A stretch of 64,000 nucleotides of DNA, taken from positions 1-64,000 of the forward strand of contig CAQOGY010000015.1 of assembly GCA_948847595.1 (NCBI GenBank), read 5' to 3'. This document shows positions 1 through 8,285 of this stretch, one piece after another. This DNA is from an uncultured Bacteroides sp. GTDB taxonomy: Bacteria > Bacteroidota > Bacteroidia > Bacteroidales > Bacteroidaceae. Made by a program: the position numbers and the translations under genes. Below the pieces are notes generated by a model. The model saw only the letters and a program-made list of their open reading frames with translations, did no database searches and was not told where the DNA came from. Each line of letters starts with the position of its first letter. Positions within the stretch are counted from its first letter, which is position 1.

Positions 1-496
1 TACTCGAACGAGGAATACTCAGTTTGTGCGCATAGAGGCTTATGCCCAATTTCCACTTGTAGTTTGGAAAATATGCCGTTTTAACTTCAGCATAGTTCGA
101 TACGCCAACACCTATGATGTTTTCCTGTCTGCCACGTCCCCAAATATTCACTTTGTCAAACTGACGAATAACTCCGCCAACGCGATATTCGCCTTTATGT
201 AAGGATGAACGGTCAATAGGGATTCCTAACGTGTAATCAGGGCTAAAATTCAAAAGCATTTCAGGCTTTTGGGGAATGATACCAAAATGTGGAGACAGAA
301 ATGATTTTCCATATTCAAAAAATGGCTGTTTGGTGGTGTCTATGTTTGATACAATCCGTTTTGTACGGTCAAGGGACAGCGTAAGGCTTTCTTGCCCGTA
401 CAATCGGGAGCAAACGGACAACATAGCCATGATAATGAGAACCACACTATATGCCGCCAGATTAATACCGCATATTTTCAATTTCTGTTTCCACAT
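1..496 (-). CDS. Secreted protein of unknown function, N-terminal part only
   Basis: The reading frame is open from an ATG at 494-496 to the left edge of the window, so only about 165 N-terminal residues are visible. Residues 1-37 have a charged start (MWKQKLK) followed by a hydrophobic stretch, which looks like a signal peptide ending near a Gly-Gln. The rest is polar and rich in Gly, Tyr and aromatic residues, as in outer-membrane or periplasmic proteins, but I do not recognise a family. It starts 32 bases after the stop of the beta-barrel gene and reads in the same direction. It is therefore probably the last visible gene of the sigma/FecR/TonB-receptor operon. The function is not assigned. 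Confidence 0.6.
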   Translation of the reverse strand, partial: MWKQKLKICGINLAAYSVVLIIMAMLSVCSRLYGQESLTLSLDRTKRIVSNIDTTKQPFFEYGKSFLSPHFGIIPQKPEMLLNFSPDYTLGIPIDRSSLHKGEYRVGGVIRQFDKVNIWGRGRQENIIGVGVSNYAEVKTAYFPNYKWKLGISLYAHKLSIPRSS

Positions 497-528
497 AACG
501 GTTCTTATATTATAAACTTATACCCTTT

Positions 529-1204
529 TCAGAACATGTAAGCGCAAGATGCCACAAATGTCCTGTTCTTGCTGTCCACACCACTCTTGTTTATATTCTT
601 CATCCCCCAATCATACCCGATGGAAAGCTGAATATGGCGGGTAATCTCCGTTCCGGCGCGGAATCCCAGTCCCCAATCGAAGCGATTGAGCATCTTGTCG
701 CTGAACACATTGCCTGCCTTTTCTTTTGTCGTTACTGTTCCATTATTGGCAGCAATGGTTTCCTTTGCCTTGCCAAACAGACCGATGTTAAAATACGGTC
801 CGGCATTGACGAACAAGCTGACATTCCGTCCTACGGAAAACTTGTAGCCGATATGGACGGGAATATTCAGATAGTAAGGGGTACACTTATTGTCCGAAGT
901 ATAGCCCGATGATGGCTTGTCAGGTTTTTCTTCTGCAGAGGGATTATAGTTACCGTTGTAATAGTACCCCGGACTCTTCCATCCATGAGAAGAGAGCATC
1001 AGTCCGAAATCCATGTAAAGGCCTTTTGTCACTTGCGGAAGCCCAAACTCTCCCTTTACTCCGGCGTGGAAACCGGACTGTGAATCGTAGCCACTCGGGG
1101 AACTTGAGGTTGTAACCTCCCGTTATTCCCACTCTGAAATCTTGTGCTTTCGCCACCATGCAAAATGGCAGTGCGAGAAGCAATGTCAATAGAATTTTCT
1201 TCAT
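529..1204 (-). pseudogene. Outer-membrane beta-barrel (porin-family) protein, frameshifted
   Basis: The first frame begins MKKILLTLLLAL with a clean signal peptide ending VAKAQ, then runs into VGITGGYNL, typical of small OmpX/PorT-like barrels. From about residue 33 (position 1103-1111) this frame turns to nonsense. The neighbouring frame continues with plausible barrel sequence (SSPSGYDSQSGFHAGVKGEF, then YLNIPVHIGYKF) to the stop at 529 and ends in an aromatic residue, as barrels do. One extra base or two missing bases explain the break. The intact protein would be about 225 residues. Either the gene is broken or the base call is wrong. It lies 30 bases after the upstream gene in the same operon. 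The function of the barrel (transport or structural) cannot be read from sequence. Confidence 0.7.
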
Positions 1205-1234
1205 ACAAAAATCATTTATAAAAAAACAAATAAG

Positions 1235-1882
1235 TTACTTTCCATGCCTTATGGTCTCATTATGTGCTAATATGTACATACAATATAATTGGCCGAATAT
1301 ACGCTTGGACAAACGTAAATCATCTTCGTTCTCAACATCTAATTTATGGAAGCCTTGGCTATCTTTTACTATATGCTTTATAAAGCGTCGTTTTGCGATT
1401 TCCCATTTAAGGAACAGGCCATCGTCCAAAGAAGGGGGCAAACTCAATTTCTTCTCAATATTCCAAAAATCAATATCAATATAGATGCTATCATTCTTTC
1501 TGATACGTTCTTGGAAACTGTGATTATGTATAGCTATTGCTTTCTTCTCTTTCTCTTGTGACGTATGAGGATAATGTAAAGTTATGCTATCTCCTTTCTG
1601 GATAGAATACAGATCAAAATCATACCTGTCATCCAACAAATAAATTTTCACCTCATCATCACTAAAACTGTATCCGACAATCGCAAACGTTGCAATGTTC
1701 CTCTCTTCATATTTTTTTTGCAAATCCGTTGTTAAATCGACATTTGCAATAGCTAACACATAGCAAGTATCTAAAGAATTGTTTGAAAACAATTCTTTAG
1801 ATTCAGCTCTCTGATAGACAAGACACAAAAGTAAGCAGAATACTATATTGGCATGTCTTCTCAAAAAACTTAAATGTTTCAT
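1235..1882 (-). CDS. Secreted protein of unknown function (215 aa)
   Basis: The protein starts MKHLSFLRRHANIVFCLLLC, a basic n-region plus hydrophobic core that reads as a signal peptide. The mature part is polar, with many Asp, Lys, Ile and Tyr and no repeated motif. No family is recognised. It sits 27 bases after the DUF4249 lipoprotein and 30 bases before the beta-barrel gene, on the same strand, so it is very likely made with the TonB-dependent receptor. A role in the cell envelope is inferred only from its signal peptide and neighbours. Confidence 0.6.
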   Translation of the reverse strand: MKHLSFLRRHANIVFCLLLCLVYQRAESKELFSNNSLDTCYVLAIANVDLTTDLQKKYEERNIATFAIVGYSFSDDEVKIYLLDDRYDFDLYSIQKGDSITLHYPHTSQEKEKKAIAIHNHSFQERIRKNDSIYIDIDFWNIEKKLSLPPSLDDGLFLKWEIAKRRFIKHIVKDSQGFHKLDVENEDDLRLSKRIFGQLYCMYILAHNETIRHGK

Positions 1883-1909
1883 GTTACTTAAAATTTAGTT
1901 TGTAAATAA

Positions 1910-2887
1910 TTAATTTATATCTGTTGATACATTATCCATCCACTCCGTTTCCGTAATCCGGCATCCTCCTACAACGCCAATACCATTTTCCACATTGGAA
2001 TAATGGCTTCTTATGGGTGCCAGCCCTTTATGTCCCAAATCATTGTTTTTGACATCGTTCACTGACTTCAGATAGCAGAAAAGTTCCCGTGACAATTTGT
2101 ATAAATACACCTTGTAGGAGTATTTATAATTACTGCCGTCCCACATGGATACATAGTCTGGAGAGTAATAGGTTTTCAGACGCAAGATGTATTCTTTTCC
2201 TCTTATCCGTTCATCACTCCAGATGTAGAGATTCTGATAGAAATCATTGGAAAAATCAAATGCGGAGTTTAATCCGCTCTTATTGTACAACAGCGGCTCG
2301 TCACCCACTTCAAATTCAATATCGTGGTATTCTATGTCCGTAACTTCATTGTCCGACGTACTGGTATAAATACATCTGCGCACTACTCGTATTCCGTAAT
2401 AATCTTCCGTGTCGGCATTGTCCTGAAATGTAACAAGGAAATGCAACTTTGTATCAATTTCACGTTTTAACTTCATATCCAATTTCTTCAACGGGAAAGA
2501 AGACGGCAATACGGTTTCAGAACTTACAGACGGGAGTCCGTCGGCAGATGCCTTTATATCCACCTTGTCAGCTTCATTGTATCTGCCAAGCACATAGTAA
2601 CACCGGGCAGGGAGAGAAGATGTCGCATTTTCGTTCCAATACACCGGTTGTTCCTTGCCGTTCACCGTAAAATTAATTCCGGCATCAGGAATGCCCTTTT
2701 GCAGTTCCCCTTTATTGGAAACCGGTACGCTGCGTGACAATTGTATCAACGTGGTGTCCTTGTCGGCGCAAGGCATACAATAGAGAACTATTTTCTCTCG
2801 GGCATTTATATCATTCAATTCGAACTCATAACTGCACGAAGAGAACATCAACGCCATCATCCAGAATGTCAGATTTTTTATTTTCAT
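1910..2887 (-). CDS. DUF4249 family lipoprotein, partner of a TonB-dependent receptor
   Basis: A 325-residue protein with a lipoprotein signal: MKIKNLTFWMMALMFSSC, Cys at 18, followed by SYEFELND. The layout after that (an early strand with KIVLYCMPCADKDTT, then SRSVPVSNKG, PDAGINFTVNG, and YYVLGRYN) matches Bacteroidetes DUF4249 proteins as I know them. These are usually encoded beside STN-containing TonB-dependent receptors and are thought to work as surface or periplasmic partners, in a place equivalent to SusD. Here the gene starts 6 bases after the receptor stop, so the two are almost certainly co-translated. The ligand is unknown. The family assignment is from pattern recognition, not from a search. 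Confidence 0.8.
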   Translation of the reverse strand: MKIKNLTFWMMALMFSSCSYEFELNDINAREKIVLYCMPCADKDTTLIQLSRSVPVSNKGELQKGIPDAGINFTVNGKEQPVYWNENATSSLPARCYYVLGRYNEADKVDIKASADGLPSVSSETVLPSSFPLKKLDMKLKREIDTKLHFLVTFQDNADTEDYYGIRVVRRCIYTSTSDNEVTDIEYHDIEFEVGDEPLLYNKSGLNSAFDFSNDFYQNLYIWSDERIRGKEYILRLKTYYSPDYVSMWDGSNYKYSYKVYLYKLSRELFCYLKSVNDVKNNDLGHKGLAPIRSHYSNVENGIGVVGGCRITETEWMDNVSTDIN

Positions 2888-2893
2888 TTGCTG

Positions 2894-5494
2894 TCAGAAT
2901 TTTAGTGTGTAACTGAATGAAGGGAGTATAGGGAACATACCCGTGGCTTTCCCTTTGAAACTGCCATCGGGCATTTCTTTCACCTTGCCATAAAGGGGAT
3001 TCATACGGCAATAGGCGTTATAAACACTGATGTTCCATATACGCTCATATCCCCGTTTGGTGATACTGCGAAAATTAATGCCGAGGTCAAGCCGATGATA
3101 TGCCGGAAGCGACACATTGTTCGGCTGCTCGTATATCCATTCCGAAACAGGCTCGCCTCCGATGCCGGGTATGGCAGGAGCATTGACCTGTTGTTGCGGC
3201 ACGGTCATACGGTTTCCCGTATGGTAGCTCCATGAAGCGTATGCTTCTATCCGGGAAGAGAAATTATGGCGAATGCTAAGGTTCAATTTATGGCGATTGT
3301 CAAATTTGTCGGGATACCATCCTTTATAGAATGTCGGGAAATTACGCTTGCTCCATGACAAGGTATAAGCCGCACTGATGTATGTCCGGCTATTGCCGTA
3401 GCCGGCTTCCCATTCCAGTCCGTATGCCTTTCCCTTGCCCTCATGGATTTTTTCTTCCCAATCATCTGCAGAGGGCGTGAGACTGTTGCCACCGTCATAC
3501 TCCACAATGTGATTCATCGTTTTATAAAATCCCTCCATATTCAACCGGACACGGAAAGGTAGTTGCAGATACATTCCAACCGCATATTGTCGGGAGCGCA
3601 TTGGTGCAATCCTTTTTGTGGAAGGTACCCAAAAATCCATCGGCAAATTCAGGTATGTATTGGAAAGCTGATGCATGAATTGGCTCATTTCCGTATAGGA
3701 AGCCTTGAACGTCACACGGTCACTACATTGGTAACGGATGGACGCACGGGGTTCTATGGAGTGGTATGTCTTACCTGTTATATGGAATAGAGTGTAATGA
3801 AGTCCGGCATTCAGTTTCAGACGGTTTCCCAAAGCAATGTCATCTTCCACATACAATGAAAATTCCTGTCCGTTATAAGAACCTGATGCCTGTCGTGACA
3901 GGGTGTCTTTCCGGTTGTCAGTCCCGGAATAATCCCATGTACGTGCGCTTTGTGGACGGAAAAAGTGCATCAGGTAATTTGACCCCATGCGCAGGCGGTG
4001 CGCAGGATTTGGCCGATAATCGAACTCCATACGGTAGCCAATATCATCAATAGTGGAACGGTTGTTACGCTCACTATGGGTAATTCCAGATAGTTGCCCT
4101 TCATCAAAAACTTTTTCTTCGGAAAGGTAATCGTGACAGGAACGGTTATGGGTATAGACACCCGTAAATATGGAATACAGTTTTGGAGAGAATTGGTACT
4201 TCCAATTCAGGGACGCTGTCAGATTACCCCATTGCAGGTTGAACTTGGTATGATCTTCTTCCCTGTTGTAGTCCGTGCCATACTCTTTCTCAAATTGTTT
4301 GTTGTTTACTTTCATGATATCATTGCCAGAATATAGGCTGATGTCTGCGCGGCTACGTTCCGAAAAGCGGTGCGTTATTTTAGCGTTTATGTCATGGAAG
4401 GCATAGCGCATATTTATCTTATCGGTCTTTGAACTGTTGCGTATGGCCAATGCCGGTACTGTGATGACATCGAGCCATGTGCGACGCATTGCAATGTTGA
4501 ACGAGGTTTGGTCTTTCTTTATGGGACCTTCAAATTGGATTCGCCCGTCCAAAAGCCCTATGCTTACCGCGCCGTGGTATTTTTTCATGTTCCCGTCGTT
4601 AGTGCGCACATCCACAACAGAAGAGAGTCTTCCGCCATAACGTGCAGGGAAGCCGCTCTTGTAGAAGTCAATATTTTTTACAATATCCGTGTTGAATGCA
4701 GAAAAAAGACCTCCCAAATGGTTCACCTGATAAAGAGGTGTGCCGTCCAACAGAAAAAGGTTCTCATCATTCCCTCCACCATGTACATACAGCCCGGAAA
4801 TGAGTTCGGTACCAGCCGCCACACCCGGTAGATTCTGTAATGTCTTTACCACATCCGGCGAACTCATAAGCGCATATCCAGTATTCAGTTCTTTGGAAGT
4901 CAATGAAACTTTTCCTGTTTGGGTCGTCATCAACGGAGAATTCAAATCGGCGGTCACAACCACTTCTTCCAATTGATGCCCCTCTTTAAGATGGACTTTC
5001 AAGGTTGTATCATGCCGGAGAACCACATTTTCTGTATGTTCGCCACAGCCTATGGATGAAAAGCGTATGGTGTGATGTCCTTCTGGAAGTGTAATACTGA
5101 AGAAGCCGTGTTCGTTGCTCAACGTACCTGTTGCTGTCGTGACATCCCATATGGTGGCATTTATGACTGTTTCACCATCATGCTGATAGACATAGCCACT
5201 CAAAGTGTATTCCTTTTTCCTACTTAATAGGACATGTTTCCCGTTTACTTCCCATTTTATATCCGTATGATGGAATAATTCATTCAAAGCGGAGTGCAAG
5301 TCACGTCCTTTTAAGAGTTTGCCTATATAGGGTATATCCAGTTTTAATGAGGCATCATACACGAAATTTACGGCATACTCTTTTTTAACTGCCTCCATCT
5401 GTTGTCTGACGGTACATGAATGAACCTTATGCTGTGCGTGGAGCGAAAGTGGCAATATGAGCGAGGTCAATATGAAGATTGTCAGCCTACTCAT
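2894..5494 (-). CDS. TonB-dependent receptor with STN and carboxypeptidase-like domains
   Basis: An 866-residue outer-membrane transporter. Residues 1-20 are a signal peptide (ending LSLHAQ). Residues about 25-70 form an STN domain (CTVRQQMEAVKKEY, LKGRDLHSALNELF), the part that in FecA-type receptors talks to an anti-sigma factor. Residues about 75-160 are a carboxypeptidase regulatory-like domain (YTLSGYVYQHDGETVINATI). A TonB-box-like EEVVVTAD comes next, then the plug (VVKTLQNLPGVAAGTE, FLLDGTPLYQVNHLGG) and a long beta-barrel ending in an aromatic residue (SYTLKF). The start codon overlaps the FecR stop by ATGA. The gene has no SusD-like neighbour and instead has a DUF4249 lipoprotein. 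The substrate is not predictable; with FecR it should both import and signal. Confidence 0.92.
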   Translation of the reverse strand: MSRLTIFILTSLILPLSLHAQHKVHSCTVRQQMEAVKKEYAVNFVYDASLKLDIPYIGKLLKGRDLHSALNELFHHTDIKWEVNGKHVLLSRKKEYTLSGYVYQHDGETVINATIWDVTTATGTLSNEHGFFSITLPEGHHTIRFSSIGCGEHTENVVLRHDTTLKVHLKEGHQLEEVVVTADLNSPLMTTQTGKVSLTSKELNTGYALMSSPDVVKTLQNLPGVAAGTELISGLYVHGGGNDENLFLLDGTPLYQVNHLGGLFSAFNTDIVKNIDFYKSGFPARYGGRLSSVVDVRTNDGNMKKYHGAVSIGLLDGRIQFEGPIKKDQTSFNIAMRRTWLDVITVPALAIRNSSKTDKINMRYAFHDINAKITHRFSERSRADISLYSGNDIMKVNNKQFEKEYGTDYNREEDHTKFNLQWGNLTASLNWKYQFSPKLYSIFTGVYTHNRSCHDYLSEEKVFDEGQLSGITHSERNNRSTIDDIGYRMEFDYRPNPAHRLRMGSNYLMHFFRPQSARTWDYSGTDNRKDTLSRQASGSYNGQEFSLYVEDDIALGNRLKLNAGLHYTLFHITGKTYHSIEPRASIRYQCSDRVTFKASYTEMSQFMHQLSNTYLNLPMDFWVPSTKRIAPMRSRQYAVGMYLQLPFRVRLNMEGFYKTMNHIVEYDGGNSLTPSADDWEEKIHEGKGKAYGLEWEAGYGNSRTYISAAYTLSWSKRNFPTFYKGWYPDKFDNRHKLNLSIRHNFSSRIEAYASWSYHTGNRMTVPQQQVNAPAIPGIGGEPVSEWIYEQPNNVSLPAYHRLDLGINFRSITKRGYERIWNISVYNAYCRMNPLYGKVKEMPDGSFKGKATGMFPILPSFSYTLKF

Positions 5495-6309
5495 TTCACG
5501 ACCTCCTTCCTTATCTTTACATCCAGTGTTTTTTCTATCATGGAAATAATTTCATCCAGATTATCTGTATCAAATTTTGCCGTAAGTGTCTTTCCGGTAG
5601 AAACACAAGTCAGTTTGACATGGAAGTGTTCGGACAATTCTTTCAGCACTTCAGACAAAGGGGTGTTTTCATAAACGAACCTCCCGAATTTGTCAGAATG
5701 ATCTTTATCAGAGTTTTGTATCTTCACCAGTTGTGTGTCCGATCCAAATGGCAGAACAGCCTGCATATTTTTGGTAAGTACAATGCCATTCTTATCGTTT
5801 TGGGAAGAGAACAACACCTTGCCTGACGATACATGAATTTCGGTAACGGAATCGTCATTGTTCTCGTTTACCTCGAACTGTGTACCCAGCACTTTTATTT
5901 TAGCATATTTCCCTGATACAATAAACGGAGTGTGCCGGTTGCGGCGCACATCAAAACCGATTCTTCCGGTCATATCAACTTCCCGTTTGTTTTTATTGAA
6001 CTTGTCTGGCAGATAACTGAGCGTTGAATTAGGAAATAGCGTAACCTCTGAACTGTCTGGAAGTATGAATGTTGTGGCGTCAGCATAAGAATATAGGCAA
6101 ACAGGAGATTTTTTCTCCCCTATAAGATAATATGCAGTAAACAGGCATACCGCAACAGAGGCGGCAATCCCCGATATATATCGAAGCCACGTGCGCTCTT
6201 TTACCGGATGTGTTTCTTTATATCTGCGTATAGCTTTTCGGGTATCAAACACTCCAGGAGAATAATACCTTAAAACAAACTGTAATCCTTTTAATTCTTC
6301 TTTGTCCAT
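5491..6309 (-). CDS. FecR-family anti-sigma factor
   Basis: A 272-residue inner-membrane protein. Residues 1-40 are a short cytoplasmic part that should bind the sigma factor. One membrane segment follows at about 44-64 (ISGIAASVAVCLFTAYYLIG). The FecR domain is at about 75-185, with the typical FILPDSSEVTLFPNSTLSYL, VSGKYAKIKVLGTQFEV and VSSGKVLFSSQ blocks. The C-terminal DUF4974-type module (YENTPLSEVLKELSEHF, DEIISMIEKTLDVKI) is the part expected to contact the receptor STN domain. The gene lies 64 bases after the sigma factor and overlaps the receptor gene by 4 bases. By analogy to FecIRA it holds the sigma factor until the receptor is loaded. Confidence 0.92.
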   Translation of the reverse strand: MDKEELKGLQFVLRYYSPGVFDTRKAIRRYKETHPVKERTWLRYISGIAASVAVCLFTAYYLIGEKKSPVCLYSYADATTFILPDSSEVTLFPNSTLSYLPDKFNKNKREVDMTGRIGFDVRRNRHTPFIVSGKYAKIKVLGTQFEVNENNDDSVTEIHVSSGKVLFSSQNDKNGIVLTKNMQAVLPFGSDTQLVKIQNSDKDHSDKFGRFVYENTPLSEVLKELSEHFHVKLTCVSTGKTLTAKFDTDNLDEIISMIEKTLDVKIRKEVVK

Positions 6310-6373
6310 TTGCGATGTTATTTTTAGCTAAGAGTACAATCAACCGAAATCCTACTATTCCAAACTGAAAAAA

Positions 6374-6904
6374 TTATCCGAAAAAGAAAAAATAAATTTT
6401 CAGGCTCTCACCTTTGATGGCTTTAAGTGCCTTACTGATTTGGTTCTTGACAGTGTTTACGGAGATTCCAAGTTTGTCTGCAGCTTCTTCATATTTCAAC
6501 CCGTCCCTTTTGCACAGCAGGAAAACTTCACGACAACGGTCAGACAATGAATCTATGGCAGTCCACATTCTTGCTTCCATGAATGATTGTTCTTTGTATT
6601 CTGTATCGATAAGAGTTTCCTCAAACTCTGAAATGAAACGGTTACGGTCAATCAGGCTTTCCTTTTTCAGGACAAGAAAGCATCTGTTGCGCACCATTAT
6701 ATACAGATAGGATTTAACATCTGAGACGAGATAGCCTTTCTCGGAACGTTCGAGAAATTCAGTCAAACAGTCCTGTACGACATCCTCCGCATCCTCCGTT
6801 ATATGCAGGTAATGTAGTGCATACAGACACAATGGGCGATAGTATCTCCGAAAAATACTATCTAAATCTATTCTTTCAAATTTGGTTGATTCAGACTTTA
6901 TCAT
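6374..6904 (-). CDS. ECF-type RNA polymerase sigma factor
   Basis: A 176-residue sigma-70 family protein of extracytoplasmic-function type. Region 2 spans about residues 14-80 (FRRYYRPLCLYALHYL, EDAEDVVQDCLTEFL, VKSYLYIMVRNRC). Region 4 spans about 110-165 (AIDSLSDRCREVFLLCKRDG, then a helix-turn-helix KYEEAADKLGISVNTVKNQI). It is the first gene of the minus-strand operon and is followed by its FecR partner, so its likely target is its own receptor operon. The C-terminus is a run of Phe from an A/T-rich tract near the stop. Its promoter region contains two phased repeats shared with the divergent two-component operon. Confidence 0.93.
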   Translation of the reverse strand: MIKSESTKFERIDLDSIFRRYYRPLCLYALHYLHITEDAEDVVQDCLTEFLERSEKGYLVSDVKSYLYIMVRNRCFLVLKKESLIDRNRFISEFEETLIDTEYKEQSFMEARMWTAIDSLSDRCREVFLLCKRDGLKYEEAADKLGISVNTVKNQISKALKAIKGESLKIYFFFFG

Positions 6905-6927
6905 GCGGTATTTACCCTATATGGATG

Positions 6928-6935
6928 CAAAATTA
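6928..6935 (-). promoter_or_regulatory. -7 promoter element of the sigma/FecR/receptor operon
   Basis: On the minus strand this reads TAATTTTG, which fits the Bacteroides TAnnTTTG element. It puts transcription start near 6921, leaving a leader of about 17 bases before the sigma-factor ATG at 6904. No clear -33 TTG is seen, as expected for an activator-dependent promoter. The proximal phased repeat ends 36 bases upstream of this element. Confidence 0.6.
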
Positions 6936-6970
6936 CCCGTGTTGCTTTGGCTGTAACAGTAAAATTCGAC

Positions 6971-6998
6971 TGAAACGGATAAATTTATATCTGAACCG
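6971..6998 (-). promoter_or_regulatory. Two 21-bp-phased repeats, likely LytTR regulator operator (sigma operon side)
   Basis: Read on the minus strand, CGGTTCA (6998-6992) and CGTTTCA (6977-6971) lie exactly 21 bp apart, two turns of the helix. Direct repeats spaced about two turns are the usual binding mode of LytTR response regulators, and one is encoded 1.3 kb away. The proximal copy ends 36 bases from the -7 element, the same geometry as on the other side of the intergenic region. Confidence 0.6.
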
Positions 6999-7072
6999 CC
7001 TAAATAGGCTGTTTATTTTGAAAAACAGATTTTTTAAGTGGCATTTCGGCAAACATAAAGTGCAACTCCATT

Positions 7073-7121
7073 CGTTTCAACATTCATTTTCATCACTTCA
7101 AGGGTGATTTTATCCGTTTCA
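7073..7121 (+). promoter_or_regulatory. Three 21-bp-phased repeats, likely LytTR regulator operator (kinase operon side)
   Basis: On the plus strand CGTTTCA (7073-7079), CACTTCA (7094-7100) and CGTTTCA (7115-7121) follow each other at exactly 21-bp steps. The last copy ends 37 bases before the -7 element at 7158. The same heptamer is used, at the same phase and distance, on the opposite strand in front of the sigma-factor operon. This supports control of both promoters by one regulator, most simply the adjacent LytTR protein, and therefore autoregulation of the two-component operon. Confidence 0.62.
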
Positions 7122-7157
7122 GTCGGTTTTATCCTATCAACTAAAGAAGTAAATCCC

Positions 7158-7165
7158 TATTTTTG
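7158..7165 (+). promoter_or_regulatory. -7 promoter element of the histidine kinase/regulator operon
   Basis: TATTTTTG followed by CA matches the Bacteroides TAnnTTTG element. Transcription would start near 7172, giving a leader of about 22 bases to the ATG at 7194. A second match, TAACTTTG at 7178-7185, is too close to that ATG unless translation starts at the internal ATG at 7209 or 7218. Confidence 0.55.
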
Positions 7166-7193
7166 CAGAATATGAAGTAACTTTGTATCCGAT

Positions 7194-8285
7194 ATGACCA
7201 ACGAGAAAATGAAAATAATGAATTGGAAGAACGGTCTGTTGTTATCGACCGTTTCCTATATACTCTACCTCATTCTGTGGTTTATACTCGATGATGAAAC
7301 CGCCGACCAATTGCCGGAGATGGCAATAGCCGATTATATCATCGATTATCTGTTGTGTATGCTATTTACCTACATCTCTTTAGGATTTTCCTTTTTGGTC
7401 TTTAGGATATTGCCATTCAAGACATCCTACGTGTGGGTGATTGTCTATGCATCCTGCCTTTTTACCCTGAACAACGTTGTCGCATTCGGCATGATTTCTT
7501 TGTTCAACTTCTTATGGGGTGAAAACGGGAACGGGCTTCTTGACGAACTCCTCAATATGAAAGGCGCATATACTTTTGCCATGATTTCCACATTCTTGTC
7601 GAGCGTCTATGCCAACACATTCTATCTTCAGTCTTACATCAAGGCACGCGATGAGAAACAGACACTTGAAATGGCACTGATGAAAGAAAAGGAGATAGCC
7701 TTGCAGTCACAGCTCAATTCCCTGAAACTGCAAATCAATCCGCATTTCATGTTCAACAACTTCAACAACCTGCTGGAGCTGATTGAGGAGGATAGCGGAC
7801 TTGCCGGAAAATTCCTGAGCCATTTGTCGAAAGTGTATAGATACATCATCACCAATCTGGACAGGAATCTGATACCTGTCGCGGACGAAATCAAGTTTCT
7901 TGATTCATATTTGTACTTGATGAAAGTGCGTCACGATGAAGGAGTCATTGCAAAAGTAAGTCCGGACGTCAGACAATGCAAAGGTTTTCTTCCTCCGGCA
8001 GTGTTGCAACTTCTTGTGGAAAACGCAATAAAACATAACAGCTTTTCATCTGAACATCCGCTGGTCATTGACATAAAGCTGTCCGATGATTACATAACCG
8101 TCTGCAACCTGAAACTACCTTTGATGTCCCCAATCGAATCAACCGGTTTAGGACTTAAAAATATCACAGAACGATATGCTTTGCTTTGTGACAAAAAGGT
8201 CAAGATAGAGAATGCCGAAAACTTCTATTCGGTAAGTCTGCCCATCATAAAAAACACCATCTCCTATGAACATACTGATTCTTGA
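7194..8285 (+). CDS. LytS/YehU-type sensor histidine kinase
   Basis: A 363-residue membrane kinase. Four hydrophobic segments cover about residues 13-31, 46-68, 78-102 and 115-142, with no large extracytoplasmic sensor domain. A short coiled region (KARDEKQTLEMALMKEKEIA) leads to the His_kinase domain with the phospho-acceptor His in LQINPHFMFNNFNNL. The ATPase domain follows, with VLQLLVENAIKHN (N box) and TGLGLKNITERY (G box). The gene overlaps the response-regulator gene by 20 bases. Small LytS-type kinases with only membrane helices often sense envelope state or small hydrophobic ligands, but the signal is unknown here. Translation could also start at the ATG at 7209 or 7218. Confidence 0.93.
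   Translation: MTNEKMKIMNWKNGLLLSTVSYILYLILWFILDDETADQLPEMAIADYIIDYLLCMLFTYISLGFSFLVFRILPFKTSYVWVIVYASCLFTLNNVVAFGMISLFNFLWGENGNGLLDELLNMKGAYTFAMISTFLSSVYANTFYLQSYIKARDEKQTLEMALMKEKEIALQSQLNSLKLQINPHFMFNNFNNLLELIEEDSGLAGKFLSHLSKVYRYIITNLDRNLIPVADEIKFLDSYLYLMKVRHDEGVIAKVSPDVRQCKGFLPPAVLQLLVENAIKHNSFSSEHPLVIDIKLSDDYITVCNLKLPLMSPIESTGLGLKNITERYALLCDKKVKIENAENFYSVSLPIIKNTISYEHTDS

Larger units (their letters stand above)
6967..7125. repeat. 17-bp perfect inverted repeat spanning the divergent promoters
   Basis: The 17 bases at 6967-6983 (beginning CGACTGAAACGG) are the exact reverse complement of 7109-7125, with 125 bp between the arms. Each arm contains the promoter-proximal operator heptamer and its flanks. 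The symmetry places the same regulator site in front of both divergent promoters. Confidence 0.8.

Noticed and set aside
1910..5494. SusC/SusD polysaccharide utilisation pair
   Set aside because: The receptor has an STN domain and a DUF4249 partner. No SusD-like gene and no glycoside hydrolase are nearby.
7178..7185. TAACTTTG as main promoter of the histidine kinase gene
   Set aside because: It is only 8 bases from the first ATG. The element at 7158-7165 leaves a normal leader and fits the symmetrical spacing of the operator repeats better.
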